A stretch of 47,948 nucleotides of DNA from Gammaproteobacteria bacterium (GTDB lineage: Bacteria > Pseudomonadota > Gammaproteobacteria > Steroidobacterales > Woeseiaceae). Each line of letters starts with the position of its first letter. The first letter of the stretch is position 1. Below the pieces are notes generated by a model. The model made no database searches and was not told where the DNA came from. It worked only from the letters and a program-made list of their open reading frames with translations. Made by a program: the position numbers and the translations under genes. Below are positions 8,430-19,004 of this stretch, in pieces. The stretch is from contig JAOTUB010000012.1 in assembly GCA_029864095.1 (NCBI GenBank), positions 1 through 47,948 of the forward strand, written 5' to 3'.

Positions 8430-11024
8430 TTGGCGATCGAGACGCAGCGGCCCGATGGTGACCGAAAGCCAGGCGGCGCTGCCAGACTATCCAAAAAATT
8501 CCGGACGAGGCCGAAGACTGTGGTGCACAAGAGTGACGATGGAAATCTTCATACCGAGGCCCATGGCACCCGGGACCTGGATTTCGACACGACTGAAATT
8601 GATAACGCTGTAATGTCGGATATCGGCGACCGCGTCAAGCGGGCGTTCGACGGAGACGACGGGGTCGGACGGCACAGTGATATCAGTGTTCTTGATGTTG
8701 ACGTGCTACCGCATGTCGAATCTGTGCAAGATGATACTTTCGCGCCCGGATTCGTCCTAAAGGATCGCTTCGAATTAGTGACGCTCGTTCACTCCGGCGG
8801 TATGGGTCACGTCTATAAAGCGGTCGATTATTGCCGGCAGCGCATTGGTTCAGAGAATATCCATGTTGCGATAAAGATGATGCGGCGCACGGCGGCCCCG
8901 GAGCACGAAGCGCACCTCGTCCTGGAGCGCGAGGCTGCAAAAGCGCAGGCACTGTCCCATCCCAACATCATCAACATCTTCGATTTTGACGAGCACGAGG
9001 ACCGATTTTTCCTCGTCATGGAATGGTTGGATGGTGAGTCCGTCAACGCCTTGCTAAGACGCAACAGTGGCCAGCAGCTGGCGCCCGAGATTGCGTGGTC
9101 GATCATCGAGGGTGCTGCGGCCGCTATTGAACATGCCCACTCGCACAACGTGGTCCACGCCGATATCAATCCATCCAATATTTTCATCACTCGTAGTGGG
9201 GAAATAAAGCTATTGGACTTCGGCGTGGCGCGATACTGCGACGACTCGCAAGATACGTCTAACGTCCGACCTACGTGGGTGACACAGACATATGCGAGCC
9301 CCGAGGTGCTGTCAGGATTGCAACCCGTCTTTGAAGACGACGTTTTCTCGCTTGCGTGCATCGCCTATCGCCTTTTGAGTGGCCGACATCCCTTTGACGG
9401 CTCGATTTCAATAGTCGCCAAACATGAGGGTATCGAGGTTCCCTGCATCCAAGGCCTTGCCGATCGCGACTGGCTGGTTCTATGTCGCAGCCTGTCGTAT
9501 GCGCGCGCGGACAGATGTGAGCCGATCAGCGCGTTCATTCGCCACACGACATCCACCGCAAGGCCCGAAGTGGCGAGCCCAGGGTACCGTCGTATGCGTA
9601 CGCTTTGGCCGCTCGCCGCGTCCGTCGCCGCGCTGGCTATAATCGCCGGTGGCTGGTGGTTTTGGCCGAGTGAGACATTGAACAAACCTGCGGTCGAAGC
9701 GCAACGATCGCCCGCCGACGAACCGACCACGAGCAATACAGAAGCAGTCCCTGTGCAAGCCCCGGTGAACAAGCTTTTGGCCAGCGCGGTCGAAGCGGTC
9801 GAAGAGGGGCGCCTCGTAGGCCCGGAACCTGGCAATGCACGCTCACTGTATCGCAAGGCGCTGGCGATTGAACCGACCAATCCTGGGGCGCTGCGAGGCT
9901 TGCGGAGCATTAGCGACACCTACGTGCAGCAGGCAAATCAGGAACTCGTTAGCGGTAATCCTTGGCAGGCCTCTGCCGCGCTCGCTATTGCCGCCGAGAC
10001 GGATCCGGGCAATCCCGCGATCATGATTACCAATGAACTGCTCATTGCACAAGGTGACCGCCAGTTGGCCAGCGCCCGCCTCGCAGCCGTGGAAGGAGAT
10101 ACAGAGCGGGCTGCCGAAATGTTGTCCATAGCCGAGAATTTTGCTCACCTCGATGAAGTTGCGATAAACGAAGTCCGCGAACAATTGGCGCGGCTCGCGC
10201 AAGAGGAACTGTTCCTCGAGAGACTTGCGGCGGCAGAAGAGCATATTGACAGAGGCCGACTGACAACGCCGGCGCAACAGAACGCGCAAACCGTGTTGGC
10301 CGAGTTGTACCGGGACCATGGTGACGATCCGCGGCTGCTCAGGTCGATGGAACGCCTCGGCGAGCGTTTATTGACGCGCGCGTCCGTTGCCACCGCCGCT
10401 GCTGAATTCTCGACTGCCGGTGAGCTGCTGGATACCGTCGATGCCCTCGGTGTGCTCTCCCCCGGGGTGGCCGCAGCCAGGGAATCGCTGCGGACCGCCG
10501 TCGATGCTACAGACTTCGATCAGGCAGCTGCCGCAGGAAACGATGTGCCGGAATTGCCAACTGTCGCTTCTTTGGATACGCAGGCGAATCTGCCGGCGAC
10601 GCCCGCAGCCAGCGATGTAGCATTGGCAACAACGCTGGAATCAAAGGGCAGTGAATCGGGATTGATTGACGCCCGGACGCGGACGGCACGCGAGCCCGTG
10701 CGCGCCGATACTGCAGAATCGCTCAGCACAACCACGGCTGAGCCCGGGAAGCCAAAGCTGAGCAGATTGGATGAGCTGGGCATCCGCTCGTATGTCGCAC
10801 CAAGATATCCACGTAATGCATCGCGACGCCGCATAAGCGGTCTTGTTCATGTTGGCTTTGATGTCAATACGGACGGCAGCACGAGCGCGATCAAGGTCGT
10901 CAGCTCTGAGCCGAGTGGTGTATTTGATGCCAGTGCCGAGGAGGCGGTCAGCCAATGGCAATTCGCGCCGCAGGATCGCGTGATCAGAGCAAATGTGACC
11001 GTGCGGTTTGAGCTGCCGCGATGA
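8430..11024 (+). CDS. Transmembrane Ser/Thr protein kinase with periplasmic TonB-like C-terminus
   Basis: An 864-residue protein. Residues 1-105 are an unconserved leader. Residues 114-370 are a Hanks-type kinase: glycine loop HSGGMGHVYK, Lys149 (VAIK), Glu167, catalytic loop HADINPSN with Asp245 and Asn250, DFG 263-265. HAD replaces the usual HRD. One membrane helix (about 392-412) is followed by a predicted periplasmic part with helical, TPR-like repeats (LYRKALAIEPTNPGALRGL). The last 80 residues are a TonB C-terminal fold (YPRNASRRRISGLVHVGFDV, AVSQWQFAP). The start is uncertain: TTG at 8430 is the first candidate in an open frame; ATG at 8612 is an alternative. Probably it signals across the inner membrane. 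Confidence 0.85.
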   Translation: MAIETQRPDGDRKPGGAARLSKKFRTRPKTVVHKSDDGNLHTEAHGTRDLDFDTTEIDNAVMSDIGDRVKRAFDGDDGVGRHSDISVLDVDVLPHVESVQDDTFAPGFVLKDRFELVTLVHSGGMGHVYKAVDYCRQRIGSENIHVAIKMMRRTAAPEHEAHLVLEREAAKAQALSHPNIINIFDFDEHEDRFFLVMEWLDGESVNALLRRNSGQQLAPEIAWSIIEGAAAAIEHAHSHNVVHADINPSNIFITRSGEIKLLDFGVARYCDDSQDTSNVRPTWVTQTYASPEVLSGLQPVFEDDVFSLACIAYRLLSGRHPFDGSISIVAKHEGIEVPCIQGLADRDWLVLCRSLSYARADRCEPISAFIRHTTSTARPEVASPGYRRMRTLWPLAASVAALAIIAGGWWFWPSETLNKPAVEAQRSPADEPTTSNTEAVPVQAPVNKLLASAVEAVEEGRLVGPEPGNARSLYRKALAIEPTNPGALRGLRSISDTYVQQANQELVSGNPWQASAALAIAAETDPGNPAIMITNELLIAQGDRQLASARLAAVEGDTERAAEMLSIAENFAHLDEVAINEVREQLARLAQEELFLERLAAAEEHIDRGRLTTPAQQNAQTVLAELYRDHGDDPRLLRSMERLGERLLTRASVATAAAEFSTAGELLDTVDALGVLSPGVAAARESLRTAVDATDFDQAAAAGNDVPELPTVASLDTQANLPATPAASDVALATTLESKGSESGLIDARTRTAREPVRADTAESLSTTTAEPGKPKLSRLDELGIRSYVAPRYPRNASRRRISGLVHVGFDVNTDGSTSAIKVVSSEPSGVFDASAEEAVSQWQFAPQDRVIRANVTVRFELPR

Positions 11025-11126
11025 GCACGCGTGAGGATCTGTAGCACGGCCGCTAGGTACAAGCACGAATTGCAAATTCACGCGCAAGTTCCACGATAGA
11101 GACGGAGTTCTAGAAGGCGGTGATCA

Positions 11127-11510
11127 ATGGCTCAGTGGAACATGTTGGCGGGTTGGACCGGCATGATATTCGGGCTACTGACCGGTGCCGCCATCGGCCT
11201 GTTCTTCCATCAGGAGTCATTTGCAGGCGGCTACGCATCGTTTCGCCGCCGCATGCTGCGGCTCGGACACGTCGCATTCTTCGCACTCGGAATCATCAAT
11301 GTCGTATTCGCGCTGTCGCTGACGACAACTGAAGTCGTACTGAGCTACCCGAAAGTCGCGTCGCTAAGCCTGGTTGCCGGCGCAGTTCTGATGCCGCTGA
11401 CCTGCTATCTCTCCGCCTGGAAGAAACCGTTTCGACATCTTTTCCCGCTGCCCGTTGTTTGCGTCGCGATCACTCTGGTGCTGATTCTGCAAGGAATAGT
11501 GACGTTATGA
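11127..11510 (+). CDS. Small four-helix membrane protein
   Basis: A 127-residue protein with about four hydrophobic helices (MIFGLLTGAAIGLFF, HVAFFALGIINVVFAL, VASLSLVAGAVLMPLTCYL, VCVAITLVLILQGIVTL). No known family recognised. The ATG at 11127 is preceded by GGCGGTG. Its TGA stop overlaps the ATG of the radical SAM gene (ATGA), so the two are translationally coupled, and a third small membrane protein follows. It probably works with that enzyme in the inner membrane. Confidence 0.75.
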   Translation: MAQWNMLAGWTGMIFGLLTGAAIGLFFHQESFAGGYASFRRRMLRLGHVAFFALGIINVVFALSLTTTEVVLSYPKVASLSLVAGAVLMPLTCYLSAWKKPFRHLFPLPVVCVAITLVLILQGIVTL

Positions 11511-12862
11511 AACTTGGTCTGATTGCCATGAGCGCCACACGTGCTCATAACGAGGAACTTACAAAGCTCGGTTTTACGCTGCCTGGATTCGTTGATCGAA
11601 GTCGCGTAATCGCCTCGCTTCCCAGCCTCGGCCTGCTGACATTGGCCGGAATGACGCCGCCAGGTATCGAAATGGAGTACATGGACGTGCCGGATCTGAC
11701 CCGGGTGGACGGCCTGCCGGGCGAGTTCGATGTCGTCGCGATCTCGTCATTCACGGCACAGATCAAAGAAGCCTATGAACTTGCGGATCGATATCGGGCC
11801 GCGGGTACGACGGTTCTTCTTGGGGGGCTGCACGTAACGGCGCTTCCCGATGAGGCGCTGGCGCATGCGAATTGCATTGTCGTTGGCGAGGGCGAGCCGT
11901 CCTGGCCAAACGTGATCAACGACTTTCAAAAGAATCGATTGCGACGGATCTACGACTCCAGACAACGGCCATTCAATATGGCAGAAAGCCCCATACCGCG
12001 TTTCGATCTGTTGAATCAGGATCACTACAATCGAATGACCGTGCAAACCGCGCGCGGTTGTCCGTTCAATTGCGAGTTCTGCGCCGCGTCCGTCAGGCTG
12101 TCACCGTTCTATCGGCTGAAACCATTTGAAAATATTATTGCCGAAATTCGGCGCATCAAAGAGCTGCAGCCGCAGCCGTTTATCGAGTTTGCAGACGACA
12201 ATACCTTCGTCAACAAGCGCCACGGCAAGGTGCTGATGCGCGCTCTGCAAGCGGAACACATCAAGTGGTTTACTGAAACAGACATTTCAGTCGCGGAGGA
12301 TGATGAGCTGCTTGGTATGATGCGAGACGCCGGCTGCGTCCAGGTACTGATCGGATTCGAAAGCGCCACGCGTGCAGGCGTGCATGGGATTGAATTGAAG
12401 TCAGACTGGAAGGCAAGGCAGTTCGATGACTACATGTCTGCCATCGACAAAATTCAAAGCTACGGAATTTCGGTTAACGGCTGCTTCATACTCGGCATGG
12501 ACAATGATGGTCCGGATTGCTTCGAAAACGTCGTTGAGTTTGTTCGTGACAGCGGTCTTTACGATGTGCAAATAACGATGCTGACGGCGTTTCCCGGCGC
12601 CCCGCTGTATCAGCGCTTCAAAGTCGAAGGGCGTTTGCTCGATGAGACCGCGTGGGAACTCTGCACGCTATTCGACGTGAATTTCAAACCCCGGAACATG
12701 AGTCCAGGCGATCTCGAGTCCGGGTTCAGGTGGCTCGTCGAAGAATTGTACAACCAGGAGTTTACCGATGAACGGCATCGTAAATTCCATGAGCGACAAG
12801 CGGCGCTGCTGGCCAGCAGACACCGCAAGGAGGGTACTGTGAATGAACATCACTATCGTTAA
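11507..12862 (+). CDS. B12-binding-domain radical SAM protein
   Basis: A 451-residue protein. The N-terminal 150 residues form a cobalamin-binding-like Rossmann domain (FDVVAISSFT, TTVLLGGLHVTALPDEAL, VVGEGE). The radical SAM core follows with the cluster motif GCPFNCEFC near residue 183 and IEFADDNTFVN and IGFESATRAG as later strands. The class includes methyltransferases and ring-forming enzymes such as BchE- and HpnJ-like proteins; the substrate cannot be read. The start was set at ATG 11507, with AAGGAA 10 bp upstream and overlap with the preceding stop, rather than the longer frame from 11459. Its end overlaps the next gene by 20 bp. Confidence 0.88.
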   Translation: MKLGLIAMSATRAHNEELTKLGFTLPGFVDRSRVIASLPSLGLLTLAGMTPPGIEMEYMDVPDLTRVDGLPGEFDVVAISSFTAQIKEAYELADRYRAAGTTVLLGGLHVTALPDEALAHANCIVVGEGEPSWPNVINDFQKNRLRRIYDSRQRPFNMAESPIPRFDLLNQDHYNRMTVQTARGCPFNCEFCAASVRLSPFYRLKPFENIIAEIRRIKELQPQPFIEFADDNTFVNKRHGKVLMRALQAEHIKWFTETDISVAEDDELLGMMRDAGCVQVLIGFESATRAGVHGIELKSDWKARQFDDYMSAIDKIQSYGISVNGCFILGMDNDGPDCFENVVEFVRDSGLYDVQITMLTAFPGAPLYQRFKVEGRLLDETAWELCTLFDVNFKPRNMSPGDLESGFRWLVEELYNQEFTDERHRKFHERQAALLASRHRKEGTVNEHHYR

Positions 12863-13238
12863 AGGACTTTTTATTATCGCCGCGATTTACGACGGCGTTC
12901 TCGGCCTGCTATTCCTGATTGCGCCGGGACTTGCGTTCGAGATGTTCGAGGTCGTGCCGCCGAATCACTTTGGCTATGTGCAATTTCCGGCTCTCCTGCT
13001 GCTGATTTTTGCCGCGATGTTCTATCGGGTCTCGCAAGATCCGGTGCCGAATCGATTCATCATGCTGTACGGCGTCGCATTAAAGACTTCCTACAGTGGC
13101 ATAGTCTTTTACTACATGCTGACGACTGGCGTCCCGGCAATGTGGGTTCCGTGGGCGTGGGCAGACCTGGTTTTCCTCGTACTGTTCCTGATGAGCTGGA
13201 ACTACACGGGCCGCCTTGCGAACGCGCCGGCGGAATAG
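12843..13238 (+). CDS. Small four-helix membrane protein downstream of radical SAM gene
   Basis: A 131-residue protein with four hydrophobic helices (GLFIIAAIYDGVLGLLFLIA, FPALLLLIFAAMFY, TSYSGIVFYYMLT, WADLVFLVLFLMSW). An excellent AAGGAGGG site at 12827-12834 precedes the ATG, inside the 3' end of the radical SAM gene. Third member of the operon; family unknown. It converges on the M23 peptidase gene with only 25 bp between stop codons. Confidence 0.78.
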   Translation: MNITIVKGLFIIAAIYDGVLGLLFLIAPGLAFEMFEVVPPNHFGYVQFPALLLLIFAAMFYRVSQDPVPNRFIMLYGVALKTSYSGIVFYYMLTTGVPAMWVPWAWADLVFLVLFLMSWNYTGRLANAPAE

Positions 13239-13263
13239 TCTGCTGAGATAAGCGGGAAACGCG

Positions 13264-14079
13264 TTATTGCGTGTCGTCCGGCAGCACCAGCGCAGGATCG
13301 ACGGCGGTGCCGTTCAAATAAGTGCCAAAGTGCAGGTGTGGGCCGGTCACACGACCGGTCGCACCGACCGCGCCTATTGAATCTCCGGCTGCGACTTGCT
13401 GACCTTCCGCAACGCCAATCTCGCTCAAGTGACAATACATGGTCACGTAACCCTGGCCGTGGTCGATAATGACGGTATTGCCGTTGAAGAAGTAGTCGCC
13501 TGTCGCCGTGACGACCCCGTGCCGCGGTGCGAGGATGGACTCGCCCGCGGGCGCGGCGATGTCCATGCCTTTGTGCGGTGAACGCGGCTGATCGTTAAAG
13601 AAGCGGCGCAGGCCAAAACTCGAGCTGCGCGCACCCTCGACAGGCGGTTCGAGGCTGATGCCGTCGAGCGGCACATTACGCCAGTTCGTAAGCGCTGCGT
13701 CGATGATTTTGCGTTCCCTCCCAACTCGCTGCAGGTCTTCTTCGCTCAGCGAGACGTACCCTTTGCTGACCTTCAGGCGCTGCTCGGGATACGCGTGTTC
13801 CCGCACGCCGAATGTGAGACTTGATCCGTCAGCCAGCATTATCGTGGCCTCACCAATCGATGTGTCCAGGGGCACGCCAATTGCCGCGCGCCAATGACCG
13901 CCGTCGTTCATCACGAGCACGCGCCTGCCGTCGTACTTGACAACTGGCGTCGCGCCCTCAGCCGCACCCAGATCAATAAGCGCGATGCCGCCGGGCCAGG
14001 CGGCATCGGCAGTTGCGACGTTTAGCCACATCGCAAAAACTATCGGTGCAAGGATGTGCAGGCGATCAATCATAGTCAT
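13264..14079 (-). CDS. M23 (LytM-type) peptidoglycan endopeptidase
   Basis: A 271-residue secreted protein with a signal peptide ending about residue 26 (ATADA). The C-terminal M23 domain has the zinc and catalytic residues in place: His169 and Asp173 (HKGMD), His217 (YCHLS), and His248/His250 (PHLHFG). Such enzymes cut peptide cross-links of peptidoglycan in the periplasm. The start codon overlaps the stop of xseA by 4 bp, so the two are co-transcribed and coupled. Confidence 0.9.
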   Translation of the reverse strand: MTMIDRLHILAPIVFAMWLNVATADAAWPGGIALIDLGAAEGATPVVKYDGRRVLVMNDGGHWRAAIGVPLDTSIGEATIMLADGSSLTFGVREHAYPEQRLKVSKGYVSLSEEDLQRVGRERKIIDAALTNWRNVPLDGISLEPPVEGARSSSFGLRRFFNDQPRSPHKGMDIAAPAGESILAPRHGVVTATGDYFFNGNTVIIDHGQGYVTMYCHLSEIGVAEGQQVAAGDSIGAVGATGRVTGPHLHFGTYLNGTAVDPALVLPDDTQ

Positions 14080-15365
14080 CCTGATTTCGACTTCACCGTC
14101 GCAATTAGTTCACCCTTGGCAAGTCTTGCCCGAATGTCATCACCCGCTGCGGCATCTGCGGCATTCATCAAGACTTTGCCAGACTTCACATCCTCGACAA
14201 TTGCGTAGCCTCTGTCGAGCGTCGCCAGCGGGCTTACCGCGTGCAGTCCACGCATCGCAAGCTCGAGCCGGTGACTGCTGTCCGCAACGGAGCGGCCAGC
14301 GCCAGCACGAAGACGCTGCCACAAGTTCGTAAGCACAGGTTGCTGCCGTAGCAGGTCCTGAGTGATCCCGGATGCCAGACGGCGGCGCAGCTCCCGCAGG
14401 CGCTCGTGCTGTCGCAGCAGAGTCTGTTGCGGACTGGTCTGCAGCAAGCGCCGGCTCAACCAATCCAGCGTCTGGCCGCGGTTCTCCAGGACGCGTTGCC
14501 CTGACCGGGCGAGTCGTGAGGTAAGAGAGTTGATCGCCCGCAGCCAATCGCCACGATCCGGAACAATCAGTTCGGCAGCACCCGAGGGCGTCGGCGCTCG
14601 CACGTCGGCGACGAAGTCGGCGATCGTAAAATCGATCTCATGGCCGACGGCGCTGACGATCGGTATGGGGGACTCGGCAATAGCGCGCGCCAGCCGCTCG
14701 TCATTGAACGCCCACAGGTCCTCGAGCGAGCCGCCACCGCGGCTTATGATCAGCACGTCGCACTCATCGCGCCGGATGGCGGACTGCAAAGCAGCAATGA
14801 GTTCCGGCGTCGCCGCGTCGCCCTGCACGGCGGACGGATAGAGGACGACGGGAATGGACGGGAAACGGCGTGCCAGTACGCTCAGGATATCGCGTATCGC
14901 GGCGCCGGTCGGTGACGTTATGACGCCGATGCGCTCGGGCAGTGGAGGTAGTTCCTGTTTGCGGTCTTCGTCAAAAAGGCCTTCGGCGGCGAGCTTCTTC
15001 TTCAGAACCTCGAACTGCCGCTTCAGGGCGCCTTCGCCGGCGGGCTCCACCTGCTCGACGATCAGCTGATAGTCGCCGCGCGCTTCGTAAAGGCTGACGC
15101 GGCCGAACACGAGCACCTGATCACCGTTTTTGAGCGCAATCGTCGGGCCACGCTGGTGCTGGCGGAAAAATGCTGCGCGAATCTGCGCAGATTTGTCTTT
15201 GAGGCTGAAATAAAGGTGGCCCGAGGCGGGCCGGGCCAGATTCGAAATCTCGCCCTCGACCCAGAGGCGTGTGAGTCCGGTCTCGAGCAGTGTCTTGACC
15301 TGACGGTTGAGCTGGCTGACGGTGATTGCGGCCGCCATGGCATGCGCTTGGCCCGCTTTTTCCAT
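14076..15365 (-). CDS. xseA: Exodeoxyribonuclease VII large subunit
   Basis: Catalytic subunit of exonuclease VII, which degrades single-stranded DNA with XseB. The N-terminal OB domain starts at ITVSQLNRQVKTLLE and contains VEGEISNLARPASGHLYFSL KD. The core has RIGVITSPTGAAIRDIL, SRGGGSLEDLWAFNDE and VGHEIDFTIADFVADVRAPTPS. The open frame begins at 15422, but a -10-like TATACT (15373-15378, minus strand) lies 8 bp upstream of ATG 15365, so 15365 (possibly leaderless) or ATG 15338 is a more likely start. 429-430 residues is close to the family norm. Confidence 0.95.
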   Translation of the reverse strand: MEKAGQAHAMAAAITVSQLNRQVKTLLETGLTRLWVEGEISNLARPASGHLYFSLKDKSAQIRAAFFRQHQRGPTIALKNGDQVLVFGRVSLYEARGDYQLIVEQVEPAGEGALKRQFEVLKKKLAAEGLFDEDRKQELPPLPERIGVITSPTGAAIRDILSVLARRFPSIPVVLYPSAVQGDAATPELIAALQSAIRRDECDVLIISRGGGSLEDLWAFNDERLARAIAESPIPIVSAVGHEIDFTIADFVADVRAPTPSGAAELIVPDRGDWLRAINSLTSRLARSGQRVLENRGQTLDWLSRRLLQTSPQQTLLRQHERLRELRRRLASGITQDLLRQQPVLTNLWQRLRAGAGRSVADSSHRLELAMRGLHAVSPLATLDRGYAIVEDVKSGKVLMNAADAAAGDDIRARLAKGELIATVKSKSG

Positions 15366-15395
15366 GCTCGCGAGTATAGCGAAGCACGCAAAGCT

Positions 15396-15423
15396 TTTGC
15401 CGAAAATTTCATCGGCGTACAAT
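15396..15423 (+). promoter_or_regulatory. Likely guaB promoter
   Basis: TTTGCC (15396-15401), 16-bp spacer, TACAAT (15418-15423), 36 bp before the guaB start. The divergent xseA -10 (TATACT, 15373-15378 on the minus strand) is 18 bp away, so the two promoters are nearly back to back. Confidence 0.5.
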
Positions 15424-15426
15424 TAA

Positions 15427-16926
<1,500 letters not shown>

Positions 16927-16940
16927 CGGAAATTGAATTC

Positions 16941-18539
16941 ATGAGCCAGCCCGCCGCGGCCAGCAACGCCCAACGCCCCGATATACATGCACATCGTCTG
17001 CTGATCGTCGATTTCGGCGGCCAGTACACGCAGCTGATTGCCAGGCGTGTTCGCGAGTGCGGTGTGTATTCGGAGATTCACCCCTGGGACATGTCGGACG
17101 ACGATGTCCGCGAGTTTGCGCCGGCTGGCATCGTGCTTTCGGGTGGGCCCGAGTCCGTTAACCTGGACGATCCGCCCCGCGTTCCGCATGCGGTATTTCA
17201 ACTCGGCGTACCGGTGCTCGGCATTTGTTATGGCATGCAGTCGATGGCGGCCGAACTCGGCGGCAAGGTCGAAGCCTCCGAGCATCGCGAGTTCGGCTAC
17301 GCTGAGATATCGCCGGGCGACTCTGATCTGTTCGGGGGCTTCAGTGACGCGGATAGCGGCAAACCCATGCTCAAGGTCTGGATGAGCCACGGCGATCGCG
17401 TCGAGGCGGTGCCGCCGGGGTTCGAAATATCGGCGCAAAGCCCGAACTCCCCGATTGCGGCGATGGAAGACAAAGCGCGGCGTTTCTATGGCGTGCAGTT
17501 CCACCCCGAAGTGACACACACCCTGCACGGCGACGCGATTATGCGCCGCTTCGTTCGCGAAGTTTGCGCTTGTCCGGGCGACTGGACGCCCGGCAACATC
17601 GTCGCGGACGCTGTTGCTCATGTTCGCGAGCAGGTGGGTGAAGGGCAGGTGTTGCTCGGGCTGTCGGGTGGCGTGGATTCGTCGGTCGTGGCGGCGCTAC
17701 TTCACGAGGCCATCGGCGATCAGCTCACCTGCGTCTTCGTCGATCACGGGCTGCTGCGGCATAACGAGGGCGATCAGGTCATGGAGACCTTCGCCAAGCA
17801 CATGCACATCAACGTCATTCGAGTGAACGCGGCGGACCGGTTTTTCGCTGCGCTGAAGGGCGAGTCGGACCCGGAGAAAAAGCGCAAGATCATCGGCGGC
17901 ATGTTTATTAAAGTGTTTGATGAAGAGGCGCACAAGCTCGAGGGCATCGAATGGCTGGCGCAAGGCACGATCTACCCTGACGTCATCGAATCGGCCGGCA
18001 GCAAGACGGGCAAGGCTCACGTCATCAAGTCGCATCACAACGTTGGCGGGTTGCCCGACGACATGCGCATGTCACTCATCGAACCACTACGGGAGCTCTT
18101 CAAGGACGAAGTCCGAAAGATCGGACTTGAACTCGGACTGCCGCGCGAGATGGTATTCCGGCACCCGTTCCCGGGGCCCGGACTCGGCGTTCGCGTACTG
18201 GGTAAGGTCAAGCGCCAGTACGTCGAAAAATTGCAGCTTGCCGACGAAATCTTTATCGAGGAATTACATAAGCATGATCTTTACGACGTGGTTAGTCAGG
18301 CGTTCGCCGTGTTTCTGCCCGTCAAGTCAGTGGGTGTTATGGGTGACGGACGCCGTTACGATTATGTCATTGCGTTGCGCGCGGTTGAGACGATCGATTT
18401 CATGACGGCGCGATGGGCTCGCCTGCCGTACGATTTTCTCGAACGGGTCTCACTTCGTATCATCAACGAAGTGGACGGTATCTCGCGAGTGACCTACGAC
18501 ATCTCCGGTAAACCGCCGTCGACGATCGAGTGGGAATAA
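16941..18539 (+). CDS. guaA: GMP synthase (glutamine-hydrolysing)
   Basis: A 532-residue enzyme that aminates XMP to GMP. The N-terminal class I glutamine amidotransferase has nucleophile Cys96 (GICYGMQ) and the FHPEV His/Glu pair. The synthetase half has the PP-loop [10 protein letters not shown] near residue 235 and the dimerisation tail ending in PPSTIEWE. The N-terminus is about 10 residues longer than usual. The stop codon abuts the tadA start with no spacer. Confidence 0.98.
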   Translation: MSQPAAASNAQRPDIHAHRLLIVDFGGQYTQLIARRVRECGVYSEIHPWDMSDDDVREFAPAGIVLSGGPESVNLDDPPRVPHAVFQLGVPVLGICYGMQSMAAELGGKVEASEHREFGYAEISPGDSDLFGGFSDADSGKPMLKVWMSHGDRVEAVPPGFEISAQSPNSPIAAMEDKARRFYGVQFHPEVTHTLHGDAIMRRFVREVCACPGDWTPGNIVADAVAHVREQVGEGQVLLGLSGGVDSSVVAALLHEAIGDQLTCVFVDHGLLRHNEGDQVMETFAKHMHINVIRVNAADRFFAALKGESDPEKKRKIIGGMFIKVFDEEAHKLEGIEWLAQGTIYPDVIESAGSKTGKAHVIKSHHNVGGLPDDMRMSLIEPLRELFKDEVRKIGLELGLPREMVFRHPFPGPGLGVRVLGKVKRQYVEKLQLADEIFIEELHKHDLYDVVSQAFAVFLPVKSVGVMGDGRRYDYVIALRAVETIDFMTARWARLPYDFLERVSLRIINEVDGISRVTYDISGKPPSTIEWE

Positions 18540-18992
18540 ATGGATACGCGAGACGCGGCGTTCATGCAGTCAGCGTTACGTGAGGCGGAAAAGGCAGCCA
18601 CGGCTGGCGAAATACCGGTTGGCGCAGTCCTCACGATGGGTGACGAGATACTCGCTGCCGGGCAGAATCGATCGATTCGTGATTTCGATCCCAGCGCTCA
18701 TGCCGAGGTAGTGGCGCTACGCGCTGCATGCCACGCTCAGAGCAATCACCGGCTGGGCAACGCGACCTTGTACGTGACGCTCGAACCTTGCGCAATGTGC
18801 GTAGGGGCACTCGTGCAGGCGCGAGTCAATCGCCTGGTTTTCGGCGCCTATGATCCGAAAGCGGGAGCCGTCGGAAGCGCCATCGATCTGACCGACAGTG
18901 CGGCTTTCAATCATCGATTTGAGGTGTTGGGCGGCGTGCTTGCCGATGAGTCCGGTGCGTTGTTGCAGGACTTCTTTCGCTCCCGACGCTAA
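18540..18992 (+). CDS. tadA: tRNA-specific adenosine deaminase
   Basis: A 150-residue CDA-fold deaminase that converts A34 to inosine in tRNA-Arg(ACG). Zinc ligands and the proton shuttle are present: His54-Ala-Glu56 (HAE) and PCAMC with Cys84 and Cys87. ATG follows immediately after the guaA stop, so translation is probably coupled. Confidence 0.95.
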   Translation: MDTRDAAFMQSALREAEKAATAGEIPVGAVLTMGDEILAAGQNRSIRDFDPSAHAEVVALRAACHAQSNHRLGNATLYVTLEPCAMCVGALVQARVNRLVFGAYDPKAGAVGSAIDLTDSAAFNHRFEVLGGVLADESGALLQDFFRSRR

Positions 18993-19004
18993 ACTCTGAG
19001 TCAT

